Positions 33,430 to 47,720 of a stretch of 64,000 bases of DNA are shown here, piece after piece. The stretch is from Trifolium pratense. Its lineage: Eukaryota > Streptophyta > Magnoliopsida > Fabales > Fabaceae. The notes below the pieces were generated by a model that did no database searches, was not told the origin of the DNA, and worked only from the letters and a program-made list of their open reading frames with translations. The translations under genes were made by a program, and so were the position numbers. The stretch's first letter is position 1. Each line of letters begins with the position of its first letter. The DNA is taken from NCBI RefSeq assembly GCF_020283565.1, contig NC_060063.1:43050856-43114855 (forward strand). The letters are read 5' to 3'.

Positions 33430-34155
33430 TGTCTAATTTATGTGTCCAAAAAAAATATTTGACTTATGTTAGAGTGAGTTTGTTAATAAAAGATTTTTTC
33501 TACTTAAAAAGCAAAAAACAAATAAGCAAATCTATTTGAATAATCACTTATTTAAATGAAAAGAAAAGCAAAAACAATTTAGAGGGGTGATTTTGGATCA
33601 AAAATTGACCCTAAAACCACCCCTCCTTGGTGGATGAACAAAAAGAATAAACTAGGGTTTAGGAGAGCTCTTTGCAAAAAATATCGGTCTACAATCTATA
33701 ATCTCAAATATTTAAAAGTTATAATTTGATTAAATGTATATGTAAAATATCTTTATAACAACAAAGTTAAATATTAAAAATCTAATTGGCTTCAATTCAA
33801 TGAAGGTAAAAATAAAGTCATAATATAAATTAATCTAAGGAGCCCTTTAACCACTTGTCTTGTTTTTAAAATATAAGATAACATAAATTATCATCACAGA
33901 TCATATTCACATATAAGTATTAATTCCAATACCGAATTTTTCAAAAAACTAAAAACAAAACTAAAAACACAATAAACTCAACAAAAAGTTGTCCATTTTG
34001 TTTATACAAACATATTAAACTAACTATCTAAATTTGTAAGAAATAATTAAAAAAAAAAGCCTATATAACCGCCACTTGTTTCATTTCTTCTTCATCTTTT
34101 TCTCACGCATTCTCTTCTTCTTCTTCTTCTTCGCATATTTGTTGTTGCAGAGAAA

Positions 34156-36782
34156 ATGACTAGCGCTTCATTAATTAATACTGTTGGTGCTATAGGTTTG
34201 TTGTTCTTTTTCTTCCTTTTCAATCGAAAAATCATATGTCAATTATGAATTTGATTTATATGTTTGGTTTCAATTTGTATTGTACTGCATTAATTAATAT
34301 GTGTTTGATTTGTGTTAATTCGATTAGTTTCACAAGTTTTTCAGTTTAAGTTAATTTTAACTTTTGTGCTAATATCCATTTGCATGATGGATAAAATTAA
34401 TTTGAACTCATGAAATTTCGTCAAAAAAAAGTTTGCACGAAGCATAATTTAAACTTTTTATGTTAATCAATTCATGAATGGAAAATAATTTTCACTTTAT
34501 TTTTGAATGCAGGGAATGTTATCTCCTTCGTATTGTTCTTCTCACCAGCGTAATTTAACTCTCTTTCTCTATTTAGTTACTCTGTTTTATGTATGCATGA
34601 AAATGCCCGGACAAAATAATATTAGTAGTATGCGCGTTACCATTTAATTTGCCTCTGATTGTTTTGACTGAGTGAACAAATTAAAATCACATAAACAACC
34701 ACACCACTTGTAATGAATTTCATTACGGCCAACAATATGAATTTATTAGTGTTTAATTTGGTTTTTAGAAAAACAAATTCATTAAATAAGTTCAAAAAGA
34801 ATTACAGTTATGAAATTATGAAATTAGGAAGAAACAATTAGAAATTAAATTATTATACATTGATAGCCCAAATAATTTTAATAAGATTTGTGCATGTTTG
34901 TGATTAATTCACACCGCAACGACAACAATCTTTAACATTTGCAAAATTGTTAACACGATTGCAACTTCTACTGCTATTTAAAATCTTGAAAGTGAAAATC
35001 AAGATAGATACTTAGTGTGTGTATCATTTAAAGAAATCAAGATTAAATTATAGCTTTGAATTTTTGTGCCGCAAAACTTAGATTTTATATTATTTTAGCA
35101 TTGGTTATTTTAATTTTAAAAATGATGCTAATGTGCTCATTAATATTGATTGGTAATTGGTATGAATTGCAGTCCAACTTTCTACAAAATTATAAAAAAG
35201 AAGGATGTGGAGGAGTTCAAGCCTGATCCATACTTAGTTACTCTGTTGAATTGTGCTATTTGGGTATTTTATGGAATGCCTTATGTGCAACCACACGGAA
35301 TTTATTTTGTTATCGTAGATGGGTCTGGCTTTGTTTTTCAGTTCGTCTATCTTACCATATTTTATGTCTATGCCAACAATAAAGGAAAGGTATGTATATA
35401 ATATATTTTCACCATGATTATCCGATCCATAAAAATTTGCTGATTTAAGTTGTAATATCAAATGTATGTAATCTTGCATATTTTATTAGGATGGTAATAA
35501 GAGATTAATTTTATAACCTCTTGAGACAATTTAAATTTAGTTGTAAAATATATCTAAGTTTTCGAATATTCTACTTTTTTTCCCATTAAATCACACAATT
35601 AATTAATCAACGAGATGTTAGCTCATTGTCTAAGAGTTCAACATTATAATCTTAAAAATAATTTTATTCTTAATATTCTATATTTTAATATTCTTTTTTT
35701 TTCTTCGTTAAATTACTTAACATATTGATGAGATGTTGGTTCAATGTGTTTTTTTTTGACAAATAGTTCAATGTGTTATAAATTTTTTTTATATGCAAAA
35801 GGGCCTAAGCCCACAATGTATTTTAATCCTCAACACACATAGTTTAAATACTATTTAGGATGATTACAAAATAACTATTTATGTCACTTTAATTAATTAA
35901 TAATTTTTAACTATTTAATTAATTCAAAGTCCCAACCAAAACCTATAGTTGAATGTTTAAGAGTTATATAATCATTCCAAATCTTCTACTCATACCTAAT
36001 ATTTTTTCCTAATTTCAGAAGAAGTTTCTTCTCTATCTTCTTATTGAGATCATTTTCTTTGCTGCCATTGTTCTCATAACAATGTTGGCACAACATGACA
36101 ATACCAAAAGGTCTTCAGTTGTTGGTATTCTTGGTATTCTATGTGCTATCTTCAACGCACTGATGTATGTCTCTCCTCTTACCATTATGGTAAGTAACTT
36201 CTTCTATCCCATTAATTTATATTTAAATATGAAAATCACATTTTATAATTTTTTCACTAATTTCAATTTGGTTTTTTGTTACATATAATTAACAGACAAA
36301 GGTTGTAAAAACCAATAGTGTGAAATATATGCCATTTTGCCTCTCTTTGGCCATCTTCCTTGATGGTTTGGTCTGGACAATAAATGCTCTCATCACCCCC
36401 TTCGCTCTCACCCACCCTTTCGGCATTTATGTCATGGTAATTATTTCTCTCTTCGGTTCTTATTATAAAAAACAAATCATTTTTTAGATTTAGTGAATAA
36501 ATTTTATATATATATATATATGATCTTAAATATAGATTTCAATAATTTTATTGTGAGTTAATAATTGTAGATTAGTTGGATATACTAAAGATTTTTGAGT
36601 TTAACTATCTCATTCTTAATTAATGAATGTATCTTTGTACATTTTTACAGATTAGCACCAGCATTGGAGCAATATCTGGACTTGTTCAACTCATACTATA
36701 TGCTTATTATTGGTGCATGGGAGAAAATAATGTTGATGATGATGCTGAGCATGTTCTAAATCCAGTTGTGGTTGCAGTCTGA
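34156..36782 (+). CDS. SWEET5-like transporter, copy B
   Basis: Exons 34156-34195, 34513-34549, 35173-35389, 36019-36189, 36296-36436 and 36651-36782, all with GT-AG borders, encode 245 aa. The protein differs from copy A only at residue 123 (Gln in place of Leu, CAA for CTA), in a hydrophilic edge after the fourth helix. Promoter, leader and introns are intact and match copy A, so it should be equally expressible. It is probably the closest sister of copy C, which shares Q123. It carries the same D75 and T205 pocket replacements. Confidence 0.9.
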
Positions 36783-37310
36783 TCTGACACTTGTTTATAT
36801 TTTTTTTTCCAGCTCCATCGAATTTGTAGATGATTAACCATAATTCCATTGTTTATGAAGTTTTTTTACTCAAATAAAGATATTCATTCATTCGAATTGA
36901 TAATACATTGATGCAATACAAATTTAAAATCGCTAAAAACAAAAATGATAAATTTGCGAACAAACTCATAATATACATGTTAATAGCATAAAACGGCAAA
37001 TTGCATAAGCCTACAAATTTAAATATGACAATATTGAAGTGTCTGGAATGTTCATGCCTCCGAATCCGTAGCGTTGATGACACCAAAGTCGACATTGATT
37101 GAACCTTCACTATATAGAACTAATTCTTCAACCTGAAACACTTAAACACATGGATATCATATCAAATAAACCTGTTACAATATTACAAATGAAAGAGAAA
37201 ATAGAAGGCAAAATGCTTGATTTTTATTGGATGCTAGTGTCAAATTATTTTACACTAACATAATATCATATCCACTAAACTCTAAATTAAATATAAAATT
37301 ACATTTTTAT

Positions 37311-37686
37311 CATACCTGGAGATCAGATATTGAGATGGCCAGCAATACGTTCGTAGTTGAGCAGTCCACGGAGGGGGGGTTTGTACATGCAGGCACTCTG
37401 ATGCTTCAAAGAGTAGAATGAATTGAATATTTGACCCTCCTGATGAGGAGGGTTTATATAGAGCCTCCAGCGTTGGGTCAAACGTCTCCTTAATGGGTCG
37501 TGTTAAGCAGCCCACTAAGGATGATTGCCAGAACTTCTCCTTGGATGGAGGGAGAGGCCGTTCGTGGTCCTCATCCTGGGCTAAGTTGTTCCGCTTATTA
37601 AGAATAAGGGATAAGCTTGGAGGAATATGCGTCCTCGGTGGAGGAGCACGTTTCACACGTGCTTCTTAATCCCGATAGAATTTGGT
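37311..37686 (-). repeat. GC-richer promoter-like block (unit B)
   Basis: Copy of 32115-32490 with no change I noticed; same minus-strand TATA and palindrome. Confidence 0.4.
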
Positions 37687-38315
37687 CTTGCTCCTTTGCT
37701 TACCATCTTTAAACTCTTTCTATATATTAATTTCATTTTAACTTTCATTTTAGAAAATAAAAGTTTACATTAACTCATTAAGTATCGATTATTTTTTTGA
37801 CTCGACAATAAACTTTCCTCCAATTTGGTCCCAAACAAACAATGTGTATAAATCATTTTCAAACTATTATACATCTTTTTTTTTTACGGTTAAAACTATT
37901 ATTTTATTTCATGCATTTACAACAATAACTAATACTCTAATGGTTAATAAAGACAATACAATAACTAAGACATTAAGATATTGTATTCAAAATAGTTAAC
38001 GAACTTCTCTTAATACAAATTATTTGAGAGAGTCTGAGTTTGATGGAGCCAGTTCTTCGCCAAACTTTACTTATCCCGTGGTCAAAAATAAAATAAAGAC
38101 AATATAGAAAATTATTTTATTCATCAAGTAAATCTCGACTTAATCACTTGTTTGAAGGGAAGAAAAGGATTGCACACAGTTACTACATGCATGGTGCTCT
38201 AATGATTTTCAGCCGTCAAATCTTGAATCAAGGGTAGAGATCATTTAGTACTGATTTTTTGAAAATATAATATAAGCCGTCCGATCATAAAAAGATGGCT
38301 GAGATCTATTATAGT

Positions 38316-38446
38316 GGAAAATAATGTTGATGCTGATTCTAATCATGTTCTAAATCCAGCTGTAATTGCAGTCTGATCTGATTATAGTACTTGTTTATAG
38401 TATTTTTCTTTTCCAACTCCATCGATTTGTAGATGATTAACCATAA
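38316..38446 (+). pseudogene. SWEET exon-6 3' relic (unit B)
   Basis: Copy of the relic at 33119-33250; only a coding tail and UTR fragment. Confidence 0.8.
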
Positions 38447-39353
38447 AAATAAAAAAAAAAATCAGTTTTATTTTATTTTATTTTGTTTTTGTAACTTTTT
38501 TTACGGGACTTTTTAATTTTTTATTTTTGAATCAATATACTTGTAACATTTTTTTTGACGGTCAATATACTTGTAACATAATTACTTATTACTAGCAAGC
38601 CAGGCAGGCGCGTTCCGCACCTGCCTGTGTCTAATTTATGTGTCCAAAAAAAATATTTGACTTATGTTAGAGTGAGTTTGTTAATAAAAGATTTTTTCTA
38701 CTTAAAAAGCAAAAAACAAATAAGCAAATCTATTTGAATAATCACTTATTTAAATGAAAAGAAAAGCAAAAACAATTTAGAGGGGTGATTTTGGATCAAA
38801 AATTGACCCTAAAACCACCCCTCCTTGGTGGATGAACAAAAAGAATAAACTAGGGTTTAGGAGAGCTCTTTGCAAAAAATATCGGTCTACAATCTATAAT
38901 CTCAAATATTTAAAAGTTATAATTTGATTAAATGTATATGTAAAATATCTTTATAACAACAAAGTTAAATATTAAAAATCTAATTGGCTTCAATTCAATG
39001 AAGGTAAAAATAAAGTCATAATATAAATTAATCTAAGGAGCCCTTTAACCACTTGTCTTGTTTTTAAAATATAAGATAACATAAATTATCATCACAGATC
39101 ATATTCACATATAAGTATTAATTCCAATACCGAATTTTTCAAAAAACTAAAAACAAAACTAAAAACACAATAAACTCAACAAAAAGTTGTCCATTTTGTT
39201 TATACAAACATATTAAACTAACTATCTAAATTTGTAAGAAATAATTAAAAAAAAAAGCCTATATAACCGCCACTTGTTTCATTTCTTCTTCATCTTTTTC
39301 TCACGCATTCTCTTCTTCTTCTTCTTCTTCGCATATTTGTTGTTGCAGAGAAA

Positions 39354-41980
39354 ATGACTAGCGCTTCATTAATTAATACTGTTGGTGCTATAGGTTTGTT
39401 GTTCTTTTTCTTCCTTTTCAATCGAAAAATCATATGTCAATTATGAATTTGATTTATATGTTTGGTTTCAATTTGTATTGTACTGCATTAATTAATATGT
39501 GTTTGATTTGTGTTAATTCGATTAGTTTCACAAGTTTTTCAGTTTAAGTTAATTTTAACTTTTGTGCTAATATCCATTTGCATGATGGATAAAATTAATT
39601 TGAACTCATGAAATTTTGTCAAAAAAAAGTTTGCACGAAGCATAATTTAAACTTTTTATGTTAATCAATTCATGAATGGAAAATAATTTTCACTTTATTT
39701 TTGAATGCAGGGAATGTTATCTCCTTCGTATTGTTCTTCTCACCAGCGTAATTTAACTCTCTTTCTCTATTTAGTTACTCTGTTTTATGTATGCATGAAA
39801 ATGCCCGGACAAAATAATATTAGTAGTATGCGCGTTACCATTTAATTTGCCTCTGATTGTTTTGACTGAGTGAACAAATTAAAATCACATAAACAACCAC
39901 ACCACTTGTAATGAATTTCATTACGGCCAACAATATGAATTTATTAGTGTTTAATTTGGTTTTTAGAAAAACAAATTCATTAAATAAGTTCAAAAAGAAT
40001 TACAGTTATGAAATTATGAAATTAGGAAGAAACAATTAGAAATTAAATTATTATACATTGATAGCCCAAATAATTTTAATAAGATTTGTGCATGTTTGTG
40101 ATTAATTCGCACCGCAACGACAACAATCTTTAACATTTGCAAAATTGTTAACACGATTGCAACTTCTACTGCTATTTAAAATCTTGAAAGTGAAAATCAA
40201 GATAGATACTTAGTGTGTGTATCATTTAAAGAAATCAAGATTAAATTATAGCTTTGAATTTTTGTGCCGCAAAACTTAGATTTTATATTATTTTAGCATT
40301 GGTTATTTTAATTTTAAAAATGATGCTAATGTGCTCATTAATATTGATTGGTAATTGGTATGAATTGCAGTCCAACTTTCTACAAAATTATAAAAAAGAA
40401 GGATGTGGAGGAGTTCAAGCCTGATCCATACTTAGTTACTCTGTTGAATTGTGCTATTTGGGTATTTTATGGAATGCCTTATGTGCAACCACACGGAATT
40501 TATTTTGTTATCGTAGATGGGTCTGGCTTTGTTTTTCAGTTCGTCTATCTTACCATATTTTATGTCTATGCCAACAATAAAGGAAAGGTATGTATATAAT
40601 ATATTTTCACCATGATTATCCGATCCATAAAAATTTGCTGATTTAAGTTGTAATATCAAATGTATGTAATCTTGCATATTTTATTAGGATGGTAATAAGA
40701 GATTAATTTTATAACCTCTTGAGACAATTTAAATTTAGTTGTAAAATATATCTAAGTTTTCGAATATTCTACTTTTTTTCCCATTAAATCACACAATTAA
40801 TTAATCAACGAGATGTTAGCTCATTGTCTAAGAGTTCAACATTATAATCTTAAAAATAATTTTATTCTTAATATTCTATATTTTAATATTCTTTTTTTTT
40901 CTTCGTTAAATTACTTAACATATTGATGAGATGTTGGTTCAATGTGTTTTTTTTTGACAAATAGTTCAATGTGTTATAAATTTTTTTTATATGCAAAAGG
41001 GCCTAAGCCCACAATGTATTTTAATCCTCAACACACATAGTTTAAATACTATTTAGGATGATTACAAAATAACTATTTATGTCACTTTAATTAATTAATA
41101 ATTTTTAACTATTTAATTAATTCAAAGTCCCAACCAAAACCTATAGTTGAATGTTTAAGAGTTATATAATCATTCCAAATCTTCTACTCATACCTAATAT
41201 TTTTTCCTAATTTCAGAAGAAGTTTCTTCTCTATCTTCTTATTGAGATCATTTTCTTTGCTGCCATTGTTCTCATAACAATGTTGGCACAACATGACAAT
41301 ACCAAAAGGTCTTCAGTTGTTGGTATTCTTGGTATTCTATGTGCTATCTTCAACGCACTGATGTATGTCTCTCCTCTTACCATTATGGTAAGTAACTTCT
41401 TCTATCCCATTAATTTATATTTAAATATGAAAATCACATTTTATAATTTTTTCACTAATTTCAATTTGGTTTTTTGTTACATATAATTAACAGACAAAGG
41501 TTGTAAAAACCAATAGTGTGAAATATATGCCATTTTGCCTCTCTTTGGCCATCTTCCTTGATGGTTTGGTCTGGACAATAAATGCTCTCATCACCCCCTT
41601 CGCTCTCACCCACCCTTTCGGCATTTATGTCATGGTAATTATTTCTCTCTTCGGTTCTTATTATAAAAAACAAATCATTTTTTAGATTTAGTGAATAAAT
41701 TTTATATATATATATATATGATCTTAAATATAGATTTCAATAATTTTATTGTGAGTTAATAATTGTAGATTAGTTGGATATACTAAAGATTTTTGAGTTT
41801 AACTATCTCATTCTTAATTAATGAATGTATCTTTGTACATTTTTACAGATTAGCACCAGCATTGGAGCAATATCTGGACTTGTTCAACTCATACTATATG
41901 CTTATTATTGGTGCATGGGAGAAAATAATGTTGATGATGATGCTGAGCATGTTCTAAATCCAGTTGTGGTTGCAGTCTGA
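39354..41980 (+). CDS. SWEET5-like transporter, copy C
   Basis: Exons 39354-39393, 39711-39747, 40371-40587, 41217-41387, 41494-41634 and 41849-41980 encode a 245-aa protein that, exon by exon, looks identical to copy B (Q123, H236). Silent and intronic differences are few, for example TTCGCACC for TTCACACC near 40108. Intact leader and TATA box upstream. Confidence 0.9.
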
Positions 41981-42502
41981 TCTGACACTTGTTTATATTT
42001 TTTTTTCCAGCTCCATCGAATTTGTAGATGATTAACCATAATTCCATTGTTTATGAAGTTTTTTTACTCAAATAAAGATATTCATTCATTCGAATTGATA
42101 ATACATTGATGCAATACAAATTTAAAATCGCTAAAAACAAAAATGATAAATTTGCGAACAAACTCATAATATACATGTTAATAGCATAAAACGGCAAATT
42201 GCATAAGCCTACAAATTTAAATATGACAATATTGAAGTGTCTGGAATGTTCATGCCTCCGAATCCGTAGCGTTGATGACACCAAAGTCGACATTGATTGA
42301 ACCTTCACTATATAGAACTAATTCTTCAACCTGAAACACTTAAACACATGGATATCATATCAAATAAACCTGTTACAATATTACAAATGAAAGAGAAAAT
42401 AGAAGGCAAAATGCTTGATTTTTATTGGATGCTAGTGTCAAATTATTTTACACTAACATATATCCACTAAACTCTAAATTAAATATAAAATTACATTTTT
42501 AT

Positions 42503-42878
42503 CATACCTGGAGATCAGATATTGAGATGGCCAGCAATACGTTCGTAGTTGAGCAGTCCACGGAGGGGGGGTTTGTACATGCAGGCACTCTGATGCTTCA
42601 AAGAGTAGAATGAATTGAATATTTGACCCTCCTGATGAGGAGGGTTTATATAGAGCCTCCAGCGTTGGGTCAAACGTCTCCTTAATGGGTCGTGTTAAGC
42701 AGCCCACTAAGGATGATTGCCAGAACTTCTCCTTGGATGGAGGGAGAGGCCGTTCGTGGTCCTCATCCTGGGCTAAGTTGTTCCGCTTATTAAGAATAAG
42801 GGATAAGCTTGGAGGAATATGCGTCCTCGGTGGAGGAGCACGTTTCACACGTGCTTCTTAATCCCGATAGAATTTGGT
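42503..42878 (-). repeat. GC-richer promoter-like block (unit C)
   Basis: Copy of 32115-32490; see that entry. Confidence 0.4.
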
Positions 42879-43509
42879 CTTGCTCCTTTGCTTACCATCT
42901 TTAAACTCTTTCTATATATTAATTTCATTTTAACTTTCATTTTAGAAAATAAAAGTTTACATTAACTCATTAAGTATCGATTATTTTTTTGACTCGACAA
43001 TAAACTTTCCTCCAATTTGGTCCCAAACAAACAATGTGTATAAATCATTTTCAAACTATTATACATCTTTTTTTTTTTACGGTTAAAACTATTATTTTAT
43101 TTCATGCATTTACAACAATAACTAATACTCTAATGGTTAATAAAGACAATACAATAACTAAGACATTAAGATATTGTATTCAAAATAGTTAACGAACTTC
43201 TCTTAATACAAATTATTTGAGAGAGTCTGAGTTTGATGGAGCCAATTCTTCGCCAAACCTTTACTTATCCCGTGGTCAAAAATAAAATAAAGACAATATA
43301 GAAAATTATTTTATTCATCAAGTAAATCTCGACTTAATCACTTGTTTGAAGGGAAGAAAAGGATTGCACACAGTTACTACATGCATGGTGCTCTAATGAT
43401 TTTCAGCCGTCAAATCTTGAATCAAGGGTAGAGATCATTTAGTACTGATTTTTTGAAAATATAATATAAGCCGTCCGATCATAAAAAGATGGCTGAGATC
43501 TATTATAGT

Positions 43510-43640
43510 GGAAAATAATGTTGATGCTGATTCTAATCATGTTCTAAATCTAGCTGTAATTGCAGTCTGATCTGATTATAGTACTTGTTTATAGTATTTT
43601 TCTTTTCCAACTCCATCGATTTGTAGATGATTAACCATAA
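43510..43640 (+). pseudogene. SWEET exon-6 3' relic (unit C)
   Basis: Copy of the relic at 33119-33250, with one further substitution (AAATCTAGCTG). Confidence 0.8.
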
Positions 43641-44549
43641 AAATAAAAAAAAAAAATCAGTTTTATTTTATTTTATTTTGTTTTTGTAACTTTTTTTACG
43701 GGACTTTTTAATTTTTTATTTTTGAATCAATATACTTGTAACATTTTTTTTGACGGTCAATATACTTGTAACATAATTACTTATTACTAGCAAGCCAGGC
43801 AGGCGCGTTCCGCACCTGCCTGTGTCTAATTTATGTGTCCAAAAAAAAATTTGACTTATGTTAGAGTGAGTTTGTTAATAAAAGATTTTTTCTACTTAAA
43901 AAGCAAAAAACAAATAAGCAAATCTATTTGAATAATCACTTATTTAAATGAAAAGAAAAGCAAAAACAATTTAGAGGGGTGATTTTGGATCAAAAATTGA
44001 CCCTAAAACCACCCCTCCTTGGTGGATGAACAAAAAGAATAAACTAGGGTTTAGGAGAGCTCTTTGCAAAAAATATCGGTCTACAATCTATAATCTCAAA
44101 TATTTAAAAGTTATAATTTGATTAAATGTATATGTAAAATATCTTTATAACAACAAAGTTAAATATTAAAAATCTAATTGGCTTCAATTCAATGAAGGTA
44201 AAAATAAAGTCATAATATAAATTAATCTAAGGAGCCCTTTAACCACTTGTCTTGTTTTTAAAATATAAGATAACATAAATTATCATCACAGATCATATTC
44301 ACATATAAGTATTAATTCCAATACCGAATTTTTCAAAAAACTAAAAACAAAACTAAAAACACAATAAACTCAACAAAAAGTTGTCCATTTTGTTTATACA
44401 AACATATTAAACTAACTATCTAAATTTGTAAGAAATAATTAAAAAAAAAAGCCTATATAACCGCCACTTGTTTCATTTCTTCTTCATCTTTTTCTCACGC
44501 ATTCTCTTCTTCTTCTTCTTCTTCGCATATTTGTTGTTGCAGAGAAAAT

Positions 44550-45754
44550 TGTTGGGTTTTTGTATATTGGCTACATTTTGCGAAAACATATTTTAGCCAA
44601 GTGTTGAGACAAATGTGCTGACCCCAAGTGTTGAGACAAATGTGCTGACCCCAAGTGTTGTGACAAATGTTGTTACACTTTGGAACAACACCTGACTCTG
44701 TTCTGCGCGCGCCAGCTAGCGTTTTTATTTTCTACTCAATCTTTCGAAGATTTGATTGAAGAATTATTTCGTGGTTTCTTATACAACAAGGCGCACGTGA
44801 TCAATGTGTTTCAGAAGGCAGCTGAACCCTAGTTCTATTTTCTAAAGGAATTATATTTTTAGAAAATATAATATTTGTTTCAAAAATATATCTTGTGAAG
44901 ATTGCTGCAAAAATATAAAAGATTTATTTCAAATAAATCTTTGTGCTTCAAGAAGATTAGAAGATTTAATTTTAAAATATATTTACAACAAATATATTTA
45001 TGGGAGGAATATTTGATGCAAAGAAAGATTTGGTAAAAATATATATTTTGCATCTAGAAGATTTCTTGGAGCTGAAGCATGGTGAAAAGCCCACGAGGCT
45101 GTGCTATATAAAGGGTGCTGCTAACCCTTATTATGAACCGAAACTTGAAGCTAAAATAGAATATCAAAGATGTAGTCTTTTAAGAGTTTCGTGTCTTTAA
45201 GCCACTCTCTAGGAGAGTTGGTGTAAAGTGAACCACTCGGATTGTGAGATGGTCACCGTGTCCTCACTCAGAAACCTATAGGTAATGAGTTGAGTATTGT
45301 AATTGGAGGAAGCTTTTAAGCAACTCCAAATTGTGAACTTAGTCGTTGGCTAGGTGGTGATGTTATTGAAGTGTGTCTTCATCTTTGTCAAGGAGAGTGT
45401 CTCCATTATGTTGTTATTGAAATCCTTACTGGTTGTAAGGTTGAGGGGAGTGAGACGGGGTCTCATATCTAGGAGTTCCTAGGTAGAAGTGTCATTGGGT
45501 AGGGATTAAGTGAGGAGTTGTAAACGGGGGAGTTTAGCTCCGAATTAATACTGCTGATAGTGAATTTCCTCCTGGATTGGTATCCCCCAGATTAGGCTGT
45601 TAGGCTGAACTGGGTTAACAATTATGTGTGTCGTTTATGCTTTTCAGTATATGTTTTTAATGCTCTGTTTTATTGTTCTTACTGCTAAGACAAGTGTTGA
45701 GACAAGTGTCGGCACATCGTGGACAACACTTGTCTACTGTGTACCAGAATTTCA
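44550..45754 (+). repeat. 5' LTR (1205 bp)
   Basis: Begins TGTTGGGTTTTTG and contains three near-tandem copies of GACAAATGTGCTGACCCC-type sequence and a TATA box (CTATATAAAGGG) near 45105-45113. Ends CAGAATTTCA, followed by AT and the primer-binding site. Confidence 0.92.
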
Positions 45755-45756
45755 AT

Positions 45757-45768
45757 TGGTATCAGAGC
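45757..45768 (+). other. tRNA-iMet primer-binding site
   Basis: TGGTATCAGAGC, complementary to the 3' end of plant initiator-Met tRNA, two bases after the 5' LTR; standard for Ty1-copia elements. Confidence 0.9.
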
Positions 45769-46290
45769 AGGCATCCTGTTCTGTATCTGGGTGAGATCCT
45801 AGGGAAGATACTTTCTGGTTATGAACAAGTAAGGAATACTGAAAAGTTGTTTGGACTTGAAGAAGTTCATATTTGTTTGAATGGTCCCTAGAAGTGGAGG
45901 ATGGACTATTCATGGCACGGTGTATAGCTTTGATGTTTGAGCTTCTGTATGGTTTGATTTATCTTCAAACCTATGTTAACCTGTTGCACCTGAAGTGTGG
46001 AGTTTGTGCAAAGGTCATTATGGTGTGCCTGAAGTTTGTTGAGGAGTTTTCTGGTTTGAATTCCGCTGCATACATATATGATGGGAAAACTCCTGGTGGT
46101 TTTGAGTGTGCTACACTCTGTTCTCCTCTGGTGAGGTTCAACTAACTTGTTGGAGATGCCAACGATACTTGAGGGTGATCTCAAGTCCACTCATAAAGGC
46201 ACTCATATATGAGTTTGTTGAAGAGAGATCTGAACGAAGTTGTGAGCAATTTATTTTTGCTTCTAACCCTAAAAGCCAACCTCCAGTGGC

Positions 46291-46586
46291 TTTGATAAAG
46301 GATCTCTTGGTGTGTTCCTTGAGAAGGGGACTGATGTCGTCCCAGATGTTGCTACATCTAACCAGCAGTATGCAGAATCTTGTTGGATTTATTTTGACAC
46401 TAGAAACTTATGGTTGACTTCTTGGGTGAGTTTATTTCTGATCCAAGTAAGTGGTAGTGAAGATGTGTGTTTTGCTTTTCCTGTGTAAGCTTGATAAAGG
46501 ATCTATTATTATGGTACCTGAGAAGGGGACTGATGTGCTCCCAGATGTTGGTACATCTGACCTGCAGATTATGCAGAATCGTGTTG
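46291..46586 (+). repeat. Diverged 95-bp direct repeat in element body
   Basis: 46291-46385 and 46491-46586 share GATAAAGGATCT, GAGAAGGGGACTGATGT, CCAGATGTTG, TACATCT and GCAGAATC. One frame reads EKGTDVVPDVATS and EKGTDVLPDVGTS. Confidence 0.7.
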
Positions 46587-47109
46587 GATGACAGTTGGGC
46601 ATGTAAGGTGCTTGGAATTATGCATAGGAGTGCTCAAGTTGTATGGTCAGAAGAAGCTTATCTGCCTATGTGAATCAGAATGTGGAGGTTCTGATCTTTC
46701 TTTAATAGTATGCTCTAGCAATGCATGACTATTGATTCCACTAGTAGTGGATGTGAGGGCAGCAAAATATTGTCAGATACTGAGGTCTGATAATTGTCTT
46801 TGGTTATCTACTGCAAGTCACTCGAGAAAAGGGCTGATAATCAGAATCTTAGTCAAGCTTTTAAGCAAACTAAGAAGTTTTGGAGTTTGTGAGTGACTTC
46901 ACACCTATTAAGCATGACATCTTGCCTATTCAAAAGGTCATGATACAGAGTGTGGTTCTGCAAGGACAGTGATCAAGATGTGTCCTTGTTAAGTAAAAGG
47001 GTTAGAGTGTTGTTCAAACATGTGTGGATGATCTGGTATTAAAGGTTAATCAACTACTGATGGTTGATCCTCTTGTGTCCCCCTGCTGTTGTTAATTGTG
47101 ACTTTGGTG

Positions 47110-47720
47110 CTTTCACTAAGGCCACAAGTGATTGTGTTGGTGAAACTCTCAAGGAAACTATCCCTGAGACAAATGTTGTACCAAGTGTAGGTACATTTGT
47201 GGCACCTGCAACTGCCACATATTTTGATACATCTGCAGCACCTGAAACTATAATAGATCATAATGTTTCAGATATTTCTTACCAGATGAATACTACTAAG
47301 AAAGAGAATACTACAAAAGTAATTATGACTGCTCATGCTCTGATTAGTAGAGTGCTAGTCTTTGTCGTGATGTTTGTGGATGTGAATCTAGTCATCCCGA
47401 TCTAATATGTTCTTTTGTGAGAATTTATATCTGTCTGTCAATGTGCTATGTGGGCTCGGTGAACCCAATTACGCTGCATGCCTCTGGTGTGTGTTTTTGT
47501 GAAAGAAGGTATGTCTTGTATCTCTCTCTCTCCATTGTCTGGTGCACGCTAATCAAGGGAAATATGATTTAAATTCTTCGGCAAATGTTAATTCTGCTGT
47601 TGATGCTTCTACTAAGGTCAATAGTTACTGTATTGATGAGTATATCAAGGAAACTGTTCTTGAGACTAATGTTGTGCCAGATGTTTATACATTTGTGGCA
47701 CCTGATACTGGTGTAGGCAA
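47110..47720 (+). repeat. Second pair of diverged coding repeats
   Basis: Around 47116-47215 and 47610-47710 the plus-strand frames give KETIPETNVVPSVGTFVAP and KETVLETNVVPDVYTFVAP. These are tandem-derived cassettes with the same TNVxPxVxTxV pattern seen elsewhere in the element. Confidence 0.65.

Larger units (their letters stand above)
28298..33501 (+). repeat. SWEET array unit A (5204 bp)
   Basis: First of four head-to-tail units. The junction word ACTTAAAAAGCAAAAAAC recurs at 28298, 33502, 38700 and 43894. Each unit holds promoter, SWEET gene, diverged dispersed repeat, GC-richer block, SWEET 3' relic and GC hairpin. Unit A's left 200 bp differ slightly from B-D (for example CCCCTCTTTGG versus CCCCTCCTTGG). 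Confidence 0.93.
33502..38699 (+). repeat. SWEET array unit B (5198 bp)
   Basis: Nearly identical to unit A over its full length, introns included. Short indels lie mainly in homopolymers, the TTC leader repeat and the (TA)n of intron 5. Confidence 0.93.
38700..43893 (+). repeat. SWEET array unit C (5194 bp)
   Basis: Third unit, nearly identical to B. A small deletion near 42461 removes part of the word ACATAATATCATATCC kept in A and B. Confidence 0.93.

Noticed and set aside
45000..45200. 66-codon frame duplicated at 52953-53153
   Set aside because: It lies in the U3 part of the two identical LTRs and overlaps the TATA box.
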